From: Plebeiibacterium sediminum
GTDB lineage: Bacteria > Bacteroidota > Bacteroidia > Bacteroidales > Marinilabiliaceae
Assembly (NCBI RefSeq): GCF_026013605.1
Contig: NZ_JAPDPJ010000043.1
Span: 1 to 56,250 of the forward strand
Direction: 5' to 3'
Length of the DNA stretch: 56,250 nucleotides
The position numbers and the translations under genes are program-made. The notes beneath the pieces are model-generated. The model did no database searches and was not told the origin of the DNA. It was given only the letters and a program-made list of their open reading frames with translations. Below, piece by piece: positions 25,472-33,406 of the stretch (position 1 is its first letter; every line of letters starts with the position of its first letter).

Positions 25472-26338
25472 TTAATCACTTAAAACATCCTGAAACATGG
25501 TTTGAAACAACAGTTTATCAGACACCAACATTTGATCTGCATCATCCACAAGATCTTCATCCGTAAGAAATGAATCCTCTTCATTAAAATAAACCAGATC
25601 CCAGTCGTTATTTTCAAATTCCAGAGCAGTAAGGTTTTCAACCCAGTCTCCTGAATTCAGATACATTACTTTACCGTGATCGTTTTCTATGAACTTCTTT
25701 GCCGGCCAGTGAATGTGTCCACAAATCGCATATTTGTATCTCTTTTTAATAGCTAACTCTGCAACTGTTTTTTCAAACTTTGTAGTAATATCATCTCTTT
25801 TGGATTTTACCATTCGTTTTATATCACGAGATAAAGAAATTCGCATCTTGCCAAAAAGAGACAGAAAGACATTCACTATTTTATTGATGATCGTTAATAA
25901 AGCATATCCTGTAGCACCCAATTTTGCCAACCATTTTGAATGCTGCATCACAACATCAAAAGCATCACCATGAAAAATCCAGCTCTTGGCTCCATTTATA
26001 TCCAATACTACCTTATTAACGATAGAAAAATTACCTACAGTAGTTCCCACAAAACGCCTTAAGGCCTCATCATGATTCCCAACAACATATTGAACTTTTG
26101 TTCCTTGTTCCATCATTTTAATAATTTGACGGACAACCTTTAGTTGGGCTTTTGGGAAATAGGATTTTGAAAACTGCCAGATATCAATGATATCTCCGTT
26201 TAATATAAGATGATTAGGTTGAACTGATTTTAAATATGCTAACAGTTCTTTTGCTTTACAGCTTCTTGTACCCAAGTGCGTATCTGAAATCACAACGGCG
26301 TCTAATCGCTTGAGTTCCTTTTTTGATTTTGTATTCAT
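25472..26338 (-). CDS. Calcineurin-like metallophosphatase, UDP-2,3-diacylglucosamine diphosphatase-like
   Basis: The 288-residue protein has all dinuclear-metal motifs: VVISDTHLG, NGDIIDIWQ, VGNHDEAL and CGHIHWPAKK. This family (LpxH-like) cleaves the pyrophosphate of UDP-diacylglucosamine in lipid A synthesis, but long Bacteroidota members with a basic helical insert (ISLSRDIKRMVKSKRDDITT) are only distantly related to LpxH, so the substrate is inferred. The start at 26338 (MNTKSKKELK) is favoured over 26353 because the -7 element at 26363-26370 puts transcription near 26356. It is first in the lipid operon. An acidic tail follows the catalytic domain. Confidence 0.75.
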   Translation of the reverse strand: MNTKSKKELKRLDAVVISDTHLGTRSCKAKELLAYLKSVQPNHLILNGDIIDIWQFSKSYFPKAQLKVVRQIIKMMEQGTKVQYVVGNHDEALRRFVGTTVGNFSIVNKVVLDINGAKSWIFHGDAFDVVMQHSKWLAKLGATGYALLTIINKIVNVFLSLFGKMRISLSRDIKRMVKSKRDDITTKFEKTVAELAIKKRYKYAICGHIHWPAKKFIENDHGKVMYLNSGDWVENLTALEFENNDWDLVYFNEEDSFLTDEDLVDDADQMLVSDKLLFQTMFQDVLSD

Positions 26339-26362
26339 TCTGTTCTTCAACAATTAATGAAA

Positions 26363-26370
26363 CAAATCTA
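26363..26370 (-). promoter_or_regulatory. -7 promoter element of the lipid operon (TAGATTTG)
   Basis: Read on the minus strand, TAGATTTG matches TAnnTTTG exactly. Upstream of it the inverted repeat TGTAAAT (26442-26448) / ATTTACA (26454-26460) could be an operator, but nothing supports that beyond its symmetry. Confidence 0.5.
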
Positions 26371-26484
26371 ATGGGGAAGAAAGAACTTATCGTGAACTTA
26401 AAAAGAAGAAACTGTAAGCATTAACACCCACGTTAATTTAATGTAAATATCACATTTACACACTGATAGACCTATAAACAAAAA

Positions 26485-26508
26485 GGCAACATCAATAATG
26501 ATGCTGCC
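26485..26508 (-). terminator. Intrinsic terminator of the transaminase-like gene
   Basis: GGCAACATCA (26485-26494) pairs with TGATGCTGCC (26499-26508) with one mismatch around a 4-nt loop. Read on the minus strand, TTTTT follows the stem. It lies 28 nt past the stop of the 26536-27198 gene. Confidence 0.75.
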
Positions 26509-26535
26509 TCTTAAAATATCTTATCTAATATTAAC

Positions 26536-27198
26536 TTATGCAGTCATTGGAGTAATACAAGGTTTTCTTTTATTTAAACTATTTTGCCAAAGAGTATACA
26601 AATCATAAGTAAAAGAGCTGGATACACCTTCTGTCTGAACTAAATTTCTTCGGCTTGCAATAACCACAGACTCCTGATCATTAGGCATTATTACAAAAGG
26701 TACCTGATTGGTAATACACCTGCCAATTAAACTATGATCGTAAGATTCAATATTTGCTATTAAATTCACTTTAGCATCATTACAAATCCTATTTAATTCA
26801 TTAATTATAGGTAAGTTAGATTCGTTAAATTCTACATATACATGCGATATATCTTTATGAGCATTTAAAACCAGCTCAACATTTACCAAACAAGCATCAT
26901 TACAACAGCAATCTAATTCCAGATAACTTACACCTAAATCAGTACATATTTCTTTGACTTCATAGTTATTACTAGCTCCTTTTAAAAGTAAGACCTCATT
27001 ATCGAAAGAAATAGTTGATGCAATTACGGTCTTTTTTGAGATGTACTGTACCTGTGGTATTAAAATGGCTTCATAACCCGACAAATAGAAATCCTCAGAC
27101 ATCATATCAAACTCATTTACAGCTAAATCCCGATCATGATCAAATTTACGCTCTCTGTATCCCAAAACCTCCTTATATTCCCTATTATTATTAACCAT
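26536..27198 (-). CDS. Degenerate class-V aminotransferase-like protein (PhnW-related), unknown function
   Basis: No annotation is obvious, but the 220 residues align along their length with the core of 2-aminoethylphosphonate-pyruvate transaminase as I know it. EVLLLKGASNNYEVKEICTDLG matches the NGAYGERMAEIA region, DISHVYVEFNESNLPIINE the THVAVVHCETTTGILNP region, NLIANIESYDHS the VDAMSSFG region, and VIASRRN with SSSFTYDLYTLWQ the FVIARR...SLSLDLYDQW region. The PLP-ring aspartate (V-D-A) reads Ala148 and the PLP lysine (SSNKC) appears replaced by Arg160. The protein lacks about 70 N-terminal and 70 C-terminal residues. Inferred: a non-catalytic relative. It is a single gene with its own promoter and terminator. 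Confidence 0.5.
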   Translation of the reverse strand: MVNNNREYKEVLGYRERKFDHDRDLAVNEFDMMSEDFYLSGYEAILIPQVQYISKKTVIASTISFDNEVLLLKGASNNYEVKEICTDLGVSYLELDCCCNDACLVNVELVLNAHKDISHVYVEFNESNLPIINELNRICNDAKVNLIANIESYDHSLIGRCITNQVPFVIMPNDQESVVIASRRNLVQTEGVSSSFTYDLYTLWQNSLNKRKPCITPMTA

Positions 27199-27229
27199 AA
27201 ATCGATTTTTTTATTGATGAGTATAAATA

Positions 27230-27237
27230 CAAAAATA
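27230..27237 (-). promoter_or_regulatory. -7 promoter element (TATTTTTG)
   Basis: Minus-strand TATTTTTG, an exact TAnnTTTG match, 32 nt before the ATG at 27198. It shows that the transaminase-like gene is expressed on its own. Confidence 0.5.
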
Positions 27238-27406
27238 TGTCTAAGCTTTGATTACATTTTTAAGAAGATTTTAATCCATTATTAAATTATCATTAAACAC
27301 CTCCTTTAAAATTGAAGCCCTTAATAAATAGACAATCCATTTTCTTTTTACACTTAAATAAAAGTTATGTATATACATTTATTAACTTCGTGCAAAAATT
27401 TATACT

Positions 27407-27850
27407 ATGAAACTGGTTTATACATTAATTGTACTGTTTATTGGTTGCTTTTTGGCAATTCAGGGAAGTATTAATACCCAACTAACCACCTTTTTAAAAC
27501 ATCCTTTACAAGGTGCTTTTGTGAATTTTTTAGTTGGTACAATCTGTTTAATTGGTTTAAACTTTTTATTTAAAACTCAGGTTCCGGATTGGGGTTATGT
27601 AAAAACAGCGCCCTGGTATCTTTTTGTCGGAGGAATGCTTGGAGCCATATTTGTTTCATCTGTTATTTTCTTTATTCCAAAAATTGGCGTCACAACGGTA
27701 TTAGCAGCCTCAATTGCAGGTCAACTTATTGCTGCATCCATAATTGATCACTATGGTTTTTTTGGAATCAACATACACACAATTAGTGCTGGAAGAATTA
27801 TTGGCATACTTTTATTATTGGGAGGTATTTTTTTAATACAGAAGTATTAG
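27407..27850 (+). CDS. Small DMT transporter, YdcZ/DUF606 family
   Basis: The 147-residue protein is almost entirely five hydrophobic helices. MKLVYTLIVLFIGCFLAIQG with SINTQL directly after it, LVGTICLIGLNFLF and GGMLGAIFVSSVIFFIPKIG are typical of the DMT_YdcZ half-size family (PF04657), whose members are dimeric inner-membrane exporters of unknown substrate. It is monocistronic, with a likely hairpin terminator at 27854-27920, and converges on another small DMT-type gene. Confidence 0.75.
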   Translation: MKLVYTLIVLFIGCFLAIQGSINTQLTTFLKHPLQGAFVNFLVGTICLIGLNFLFKTQVPDWGYVKTAPWYLFVGGMLGAIFVSSVIFFIPKIGVTTVLAASIAGQLIAASIIDHYGFFGINIHTISAGRIIGILLLLGGIFLIQKY

Positions 27851-27853
27851 AAT

Positions 27854-27920
27854 AAAGGAAATATTTTGAAGGTAATAGTAATTAAACAACAACTTACCTA
27901 CACACTTATTAATTTCCTTT
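27854..27920 (+). terminator. Nested hairpin, possible terminator
   Basis: AAAGGAAAT (27854-27862) pairs with ATTTCCTTT (27912-27920), and AGGTAA (27870-27875) pairs inside with TTACCT (27894-27899). TTAC follows. The loop is long and the U-tract short, so termination is plausible but not strong. Confidence 0.4.
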
Positions 27921-27992
27921 TACAAAAGATGATTTAGTACTTAAAAAACTATCCTATTGGAAATAGTACAACAACCTTATGACAAAACAATC

Positions 27993-28364
27993 TTACTTTT
28001 TAAATATAAAATAAACAGCAAGAATTAGAAATCCAAAACCAATTATATGGTTCATTCTTAAGGTCTCAGTTTTAAAAAAGAAGATTGTAAATACTGTAAA
28101 TATTGAAAGTGTAATAACCTCCTGTATAACTTTTAACTGCCATAAATTAAATGGTCCTCCATTTTGTGAATATCCAATTCTGTTTGCTGGTACTTGAAAA
28201 ACATACTCTAATAAAGCAATCCCCCAACTGACTAACACAATACCTATTAAACCTAAGTTGTTAAACCAATCCATTTCTTTAAATTTCAAATGTCCATACC
28301 AGGCAAAGGTCATAAAGGTATTTGAAATAGTTAAAAGAATAATAGTTATTAGTGCTTTAGACAT
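27993..28364 (-). CDS. DMT-family protein DUF486
   Basis: The 123-residue protein has four hydrophobic helices and the DUF486 (PF04342) hallmarks: TFAWYGHLKFKE near residue 20, SWGIALLEYVFQVPANRIGY near 46 and LKVIQEVITLSIFTVF near 77. These small membrane proteins are related to SMR-type drug/metabolite transporters; no substrate is known. It is a single minus-strand gene with two overlapping -7 boxes upstream (28424-28440). Confidence 0.8.
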   Translation of the reverse strand: MSKALITIILLTISNTFMTFAWYGHLKFKEMDWFNNLGLIGIVLVSWGIALLEYVFQVPANRIGYSQNGGPFNLWQLKVIQEVITLSIFTVFTIFFFKTETLRMNHIIGFGFLILAVYFIFKK

Positions 28365-28423
28365 AAATTAATAAAATAAAACTTTACTATAAAATGATTC
28401 ATATGATGCATTCATCTGATATG

Positions 28424-28440
28424 CAAAATTACCAAAGTTA
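28424..28440 (-). promoter_or_regulatory. Two overlapping -7 elements for the DUF486 gene
   Basis: Minus-strand TAATTTTG (28431-28424) and TAACTTTG (28440-28433) both match TAnnTTTG exactly and lie 9 nt apart, suggesting two start points about 55-65 nt before the ATG. The rest of 28441-28694, between divergent genes, is AT-rich without another recognisable element. Confidence 0.45.
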
Positions 28441-28694
28441 CTTGTAATATGAATTCCTTGATATGTTATTTCACTTAATATTTTTCGATGATTTCAAATT
28501 AATATGCGAAATAATCTTTAATCAATTTTATACTTAGCATTGAGGAAATATTTCAGATATCTTTCTATCAATCATAGGATTACAAGCCTAATAATAAAGA
28601 AATATTTCTTCAATAACACTTACTTAATTGATAATCATGCTACAAAACAGGTATAAAACACCTCGAATAAGTTCCTTAATTTATTGAAAAGGGT

Positions 28695-28702
28695 TAATTT
28701 TG
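28695..28702 (+). promoter_or_regulatory. -7 promoter element of the mutA-mutB operon (TAATTTTG)
   Basis: TAATTTTG is an exact match 40 nt before the ATG at 28742. The predicted transcription start near 28709 excludes the in-frame upstream extension beginning at 28700. Confidence 0.55.
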
Positions 28703-28741
28703 CGGTCTGAAAAAACAAACAGTTATTATTATAGTTATATT

Positions 28742-30610
28742 ATGGCAGATAAAACTAAAAAGCCGTTATTGAGTGAATTTCCTCCAGTTACCACTGAGCA
28801 ATGGATGGAAAAAATCACAGCGGATTTAAAAGGAGCCGACTTTGAGAAAAAGCTGGTTTGGAAAACAAACGAAGGTTTCAACGTTCGCCCTTTTTATCGT
28901 TCAGAAGATTTAGATGGTGTAAAGTACCTTGACAGTCTTCCTGGAGAATTCCCTTATGTAAGAGGAACAAAAAAAGAAAACAGCTGGTACGTGCGTCAAG
29001 ACATTAAAGCTGTTGATGGCGTTGCTGCTAATGAAAAAGCACTTGATGTTTTAACAAAAGGTGTAAACTCACTTGGCTTTACATTCTGTAAAAAAGTAGA
29101 AGACTTTGATAGTGAACTTGAAAAAGTTTTAAAAAACATTATCTCTGACGAAATTGAAATCAACTTTTCTACTACTCACGGAAGTAAAAAGTTATTAAAA
29201 GCATTGGTTGCTTATTTAAAAAAGACCAATCGTGACTTAAGCAAAGTTAAAGGTTCTGTTAACTTTGATACTTTAGGATGTTTAACATCTACAGGTAAAG
29301 CTTGCCACTCTTTTGATGAGTTATTTGACCATGCAAAAGAAGTTGTAGAAGCTGGTAAAGATTTACCAAACTTTAAAACCATTTGTGTTAACGCTAAGTT
29401 ATTCAATAATGCCGGTTCATCTATTGTTCAGGAATTAGCATTTGGTTTATCTATGGGTAACGAATATTTAGCTCAATTAGTTGAAAGAGGGGTATCTGTA
29501 AATGATGCTGCTTCTACTATTAAATTCAACTTTGGAGTTGGTGGTAATTACTTCATGGAAATTGCAAAATTACGTGCAGCTCGTATGTTATGGGCTACTA
29601 TCGTAAAATCTTATAGCCCAACAGGTAACGAACCTACAAAAATGGCTATCCACTGCGAAACTTCACAATGGAACAAAACAATCTACGATCCATATGTGAA
29701 CATGTTACGTACGCAAACAGAAGCAATGTCGGCAACTATTGGTGGTGCTGACTCACTTACTGTTCAACCATTTGATACTATTTTCAAAGAATCTGATAAA
29801 TTTTCAGAAAGAATCGCTCGTAACCAACAATTATTGTTGAAAGAAGAGTCTCATTTTGATAAAATTACTGATCCTTCAGCTGGTTCATATTACATCGAAA
29901 ACTTAACAAATAGCATTGCTGAGCAAGCTTGGGCTTTATTTGTAGAAGTTGAAAATAAAGGTGGATATACTGAAGCTTTAAAAGAAGGATTTATTCAATC
30001 TACAGTTAAAGAAACTGCTGACAAACGCAAAAAAGCAATTGCTACTCGTCGTGAAAACCTATTAGGAACAAACCAATTCCCTAACTTCACAGAGAAAGTA
30101 GCCGGAGCAATTAATCCTGATCAAGATAAAAAAGGAAGAAGTGTTTGTGATGGAGACACAACAGTTGAAGCTTTACCTTCATCTCGCGGTGCTGAAGATT
30201 TTGAAGCATTACGCTTAGCTACAGAGGCTGCTGCTAAACAACCAAAAGTATTTATGCTTACTTACGGTAACTTAGCAATGCGTTTAGCTCGTTCTCAGTT
30301 CTCTAGTAACTTCTTTGCTTGTGCTGGATACCAGGTAATTGACAACAACGGCTTTAAAACTGTAGAAGAAGGAGTTGAAGCTGCTAAAGCTGCCGGTGCT
30401 GATATTATTGTTCTTTGTTCATCTGATGACGAGTACACAGAAGCTGCACCTAAAGCATTTGAAGCTATTAATGGTGAAGCAATATTTGTTGTTGCCGGAG
30501 CTCCTGCTTGCGCTGATGATTTAAAAGCAAAAGGAATTACAAACTTTATTAATGTTCGTTCTAACGTACTTGAAACACTTCAAGGCTTTAGTAAAGAATT
30601 AGGACTTTAA
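28742..30610 (+). CDS. mutA: Methylmalonyl-CoA mutase, small (beta) subunit
   Basis: The 622-residue protein is the non-catalytic partner of the B12-dependent mutase that interconverts succinyl-CoA and methylmalonyl-CoA, used for propionate formation in Bacteroidota. It keeps the mutase barrel (FPYVRGTKKENSWYVRQDI, VGGNYFMEIAKLRAARMLW, QTEAMSATIGGADSLTVQPFD, DPSAGSYYIENLT) and a C-terminal flavodoxin-like domain (about 485-622) that lacks the cobalamin DxHxxG motif, as expected for the small subunit. The start at 28742 (MADKTKKPLL) follows from the promoter and family N-terminus. mutB lies 506 nt downstream, separated by a four-helix-bundle gene. Confidence 0.93.
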   Translation: MADKTKKPLLSEFPPVTTEQWMEKITADLKGADFEKKLVWKTNEGFNVRPFYRSEDLDGVKYLDSLPGEFPYVRGTKKENSWYVRQDIKAVDGVAANEKALDVLTKGVNSLGFTFCKKVEDFDSELEKVLKNIISDEIEINFSTTHGSKKLLKALVAYLKKTNRDLSKVKGSVNFDTLGCLTSTGKACHSFDELFDHAKEVVEAGKDLPNFKTICVNAKLFNNAGSSIVQELAFGLSMGNEYLAQLVERGVSVNDAASTIKFNFGVGGNYFMEIAKLRAARMLWATIVKSYSPTGNEPTKMAIHCETSQWNKTIYDPYVNMLRTQTEAMSATIGGADSLTVQPFDTIFKESDKFSERIARNQQLLLKEESHFDKITDPSAGSYYIENLTNSIAEQAWALFVEVENKGGYTEALKEGFIQSTVKETADKRKKAIATRRENLLGTNQFPNFTEKVAGAINPDQDKKGRSVCDGDTTVEALPSSRGAEDFEALRLATEAAAKQPKVFMLTYGNLAMRLARSQFSSNFFACAGYQVIDNNGFKTVEEGVEAAKAAGADIIVLCSSDDEYTEAAPKAFEAINGEAIFVVAGAPACADDLKAKGITNFINVRSNVLETLQGFSKELGL

Positions 30611-30622
30611 GATAAAAGTCAT

Positions 30623-30640
30623 TAGATAAGAGATAGGAGA
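30623..30640 (+). repeat. Left inverted-repeat arm of the four-helix-bundle insertion
   Basis: TAGATAAGAGA (30623-30633) is the exact complement of TCTCTTATCTA at 31084-31094. It runs on into AGATAGGAGA (30631-30640), which is repeated in inverted form at 4492-4501. It lies just after the mutA stop. Confidence 0.6.
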
Positions 30641-30656
30641 CAAATAAGAAAGACAA

Positions 30657-31007
30657 ATGCATAACTTCAGGGAACTTAAAGTTTGGCAAAAAGGACGAAT
30701 TTTAGTTAAAGAAATTTACCTACTCACTTTAAATTTTCCTAAAGCAGAGACTTTTGGCTTAACAGACCAAATGAGAAGAGCTTCTGTAAGTATCCCTGCA
30801 AATATTGCAGAAGGATCCGGCAGAAAATCTAACAAAGATTTTAAACGCTTTCTTGAATATGCATATGGATCGGCACTTGAACTTGAAACTCACATCTACT
30901 TATCTTATGATGTAAATTACATAGATGAACCCACTTTGAATAATTTTCTAAAAATTATTCATGAGATTGAAAAAATGATTACAGGTTTAGATAATAGTAT
31001 TAATTAG
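30657..31007 (+). CDS. Four-helix-bundle protein (S23/23S rRNA intervening-sequence family)
   Basis: The 116-residue protein begins MHNFRELKVWQKGRILVKEI and contains QMRRASVSIPANIAEGSGRK, the signature of the four-helix-bundle family (TIGR02436) first found inside 23S rRNA intervening sequences and related to the Avd accessory protein of diversity-generating retroelements. It forms homopentameric bundles in solved relatives; biological role is not settled. Here it interrupts the mutA-mutB pair in the same orientation, flanked by inverted repeats (30623-30640 and 31084-31094), which suggests that it moved in as a small cassette. It will be co-transcribed with the mutase genes. Confidence 0.85.
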   Translation: MHNFRELKVWQKGRILVKEIYLLTLNFPKAETFGLTDQMRRASVSIPANIAEGSGRKSNKDFKRFLEYAYGSALELETHIYLSYDVNYIDEPTLNNFLKIIHEIEKMITGLDNSIN

Positions 31008-31083
31008 CTAAATACTTAATCGATATTAAACATATAGGTTTATAAATAGATCATTGGTAAGAAAGAAGGGAATAAATCTCTAG

Positions 31084-31094
31084 TCTCTTATCTA
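31084..31094 (+). repeat. Right inverted-repeat arm of the four-helix-bundle insertion
   Basis: TCTCTTATCTA is the perfect 11-nt inverse complement of the left arm at 30623-30633. It is followed by a short AATCTAATAATCTAA repeat and then the mutB start at 31117. Confidence 0.6.
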
Positions 31095-31116
31095 AAATCT
31101 AATAATCTAAAGAAAA

Positions 31117-33276
31117 ATGGCAAGACCAGATTTTAAAAATATAGATTTCAAAAAAAGTTCTCCTTGTGGCGAAGTTGATGCCAAAGAATGGGAGAAAAAA
31201 AATGGGATTAAAAAGGACTGGATTACACCAGAACGTATCCCAGTTAAGAGTGTATACTCAAAAGACGATTTAGAAGGAATGGAACACCTGAACTATGCTG
31301 CAGGTTTGCCTCCTTACCTACGTGGACCATATTCAGTGATGTATGCTATGCGTCCATGGACTATTCGTCAGTATGCAGGATTCTCTACTGCTGAAGAATC
31401 AAATGCATTTTACAAAAGAAACCTTGCTGCTGGACAGAAAGGTCTTTCTGTAGCATTTGACCTTGCTACTCACCGTGGATATGACTCAGATCACGAGCGT
31501 GTAGTAGGTGACGTTGGTAAAGCGGGTGTGGCTATCGATTCTATTAAAGATATGCGTATCCTTTTTGATGGTATTCCATTGGATAAGATGTCTGTATCTA
31601 TGACAATGAACGGTGCTGTACTTCCTGTATTGGCATTTTACATTGTGGCAGGATTGGAACAAGGTGCAACTCTTGATCAATTATCAGGTACAATTCAAAA
31701 TGATATCTTAAAAGAATTCATGGTGCGTAATACATACATCTACCCACCTAAATTCTCAATGAAAATCATCGCTGATATCTTTGAATACACTTCTAAAAAC
31801 ATGCCTAAGTTTAACTCTATTTCTATCTCAGGGTACCACATGCAAGAAGCAGGTGCTACAGCTGATATTGAGTTAGCATATACTTTGGCTGATGGTTTAG
31901 AGTATTTACGTGCTGGTGTTAACGCTGGTATGGATATCGACTCTTTTGCTCCACGTTTGTCTTTCTTCTGGGCTATTGGAACAAACCACTTCATGGAGAT
32001 TGCTAAAATGCGTGCCGGACGTATGTTATGGGCTAAGATTGTTAAAAAATTCAATCCTAAAAACCCAAAATCGTTAGCATTACGTACTCACTCGCAAACT
32101 TCAGGATGGTCATTAACAGAGCAAGATCCATTCAACAATGTTGGTCGTACTTGTATTGAAGCAATGGCTTCTGCATTAGGTCACACTCAGTCGTTACACA
32201 CTAACGCATTAGATGAGGCTATTGCATTACCTACTGACTTCTCTGCTCGTATTGCTCGTAATACTCAGATTTACATTCAGGATGAAACTCAAATCTGTAA
32301 GTCTGTTGATCCATGGGCTGGTTCATATTATGTTGAGTCATTAACAAATGAATTAGTAGAAAAAGCTTGGGCTCTTATCGAAGAAGTTGAAGAACTTGGA
32401 GGTATGGCTAAAGCGATCGAAAGTGGTGTACCTAAAATGCGTATTGAAGAAGCTGCGGCTCGTGCTCAAGCTAAAATCGATGCTGGTACTCAAACTATCG
32501 TTGGTACTAACAAATATCGTCTTGAAAAAGAAGATCCAATCGATATCTTGGATATTGACAATACAGCTGTACGTCTTTCTCAAATTGAGCGCTTAAAGCA
32601 ATTAAAAGCAGAGCGTAATGAAGAAGAATGTCAAGCTGCTCTTGCTGCTATCACTAAAGCTGTTGAAACAGGTGAAGGTAACTTACTTGAATTAGCGGTT
32701 GATGCTGCTAAGAAGAACGCTTCTCTTGGTGAGATTTCTGATGCATGTGAAACAATTGTTGGAAGATATAAAGCTGTGATCCGTTCTATTAGTGGAGTAT
32801 ATTCTAGTGAAGCAGGAAAAGATCCTGAATTCGAAAAAGCAACTGCTTTAGCAAAAGAATTTGCTGAAAAAGAAGGTCGTCAACCACGTATTATGGTTGC
32901 TAAAATGGGACAAGATGGTCACGACCGTGGTGCTAAAGTTGTAGCTACAGGATACGCAGATATAGGTTTTGATGTTGACATGGGACCTTTATTCCAAACT
33001 CCTGCTGAAGCTGCAAAACAAGCTGTTGAAAATGATGTTCACGTATTAGGTGTATCTTCATTAGCTGCAGGACACAAAACTTTAGTTCCTCAGGTAATTG
33101 AAGAGCTTAAAAAGCTTGGTCGTGAAGATATCATGGTTATTTGTGGTGGTGTTATCCCGGCACAAGATTATGATTTCTTATACGAGTCTGGTGCAGTTGC
33201 TATTTTTGGTCCTGGTACTTCAGTATCAAAAGCTGCTTGTGATATCTTAGGATTATTACTTCAAGCTGCAGAGTAA
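31117..33276 (+). CDS. mutB: Methylmalonyl-CoA mutase, large (alpha) subunit
   Basis: The 719-residue catalytic subunit uses adenosylcobalamin to interconvert succinyl-CoA and (R)-methylmalonyl-CoA in the cytoplasm. The N-terminal barrel has [20 protein letters not shown] with the substrate tyrosine/arginine, [40 protein letters not shown] and [19 protein letters not shown]. The C-terminal domain (about 590-719) has the cobalamin DxHxxG motif in [11 protein letters not shown] with the lower-ligand histidine, followed by GVSSLAAGH and [14 protein letters not shown]. Length is typical. A strong terminator follows at 33305-33332. A dedicated epimerase or GTPase chaperone is not in the window. 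Confidence 0.96.
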   Translation: MARPDFKNIDFKKSSPCGEVDAKEWEKKNGIKKDWITPERIPVKSVYSKDDLEGMEHLNYAAGLPPYLRGPYSVMYAMRPWTIRQYAGFSTAEESNAFYKRNLAAGQKGLSVAFDLATHRGYDSDHERVVGDVGKAGVAIDSIKDMRILFDGIPLDKMSVSMTMNGAVLPVLAFYIVAGLEQGATLDQLSGTIQNDILKEFMVRNTYIYPPKFSMKIIADIFEYTSKNMPKFNSISISGYHMQEAGATADIELAYTLADGLEYLRAGVNAGMDIDSFAPRLSFFWAIGTNHFMEIAKMRAGRMLWAKIVKKFNPKNPKSLALRTHSQTSGWSLTEQDPFNNVGRTCIEAMASALGHTQSLHTNALDEAIALPTDFSARIARNTQIYIQDETQICKSVDPWAGSYYVESLTNELVEKAWALIEEVEELGGMAKAIESGVPKMRIEEAAARAQAKIDAGTQTIVGTNKYRLEKEDPIDILDIDNTAVRLSQIERLKQLKAERNEEECQAALAAITKAVETGEGNLLELAVDAAKKNASLGEISDACETIVGRYKAVIRSISGVYSSEAGKDPEFEKATALAKEFAEKEGRQPRIMVAKMGQDGHDRGAKVVATGYADIGFDVDMGPLFQTPAEAAKQAVENDVHVLGVSSLAAGHKTLVPQVIEELKKLGREDIMVICGGVIPAQDYDFLYESGAVAIFGPGTSVSKAACDILGLLLQAAE

Positions 33277-33304
33277 TTAAAATATAATTACTTTATATAT
33301 TATC

Positions 33305-33332
33305 AAAGCCATCCCGAATTTGGGATGGCTTT
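33305..33332 (+). terminator. Intrinsic terminator of the mutA-mutB operon
   Basis: AAAGCCATCCC (33305-33315) pairs perfectly with GGGATGGCTTT (33322-33332) around a 6-nt loop and is followed by further T residues. Confidence 0.9.
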
Positions 33333-33349
33333 TTTATGGCATAAAAAAA

Positions 33350-33372
33350 CGACTATTGAAGAACAACAGCCG
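33350..33372 (-). terminator. Intrinsic terminator of the T9SS/SpoIIE operon
   Basis: Read on the minus strand, CGGCTGTT (33372-33365) pairs with AATAGTCG (33357-33350), including two G-U pairs, and six or more T follow. It lies 35 nt past the stop of the SpoIIE gene. Confidence 0.65.
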
Positions 33373-33406
33373 TTTAATTCATATGTTAATATTATCAAGA
33401 AATTCG

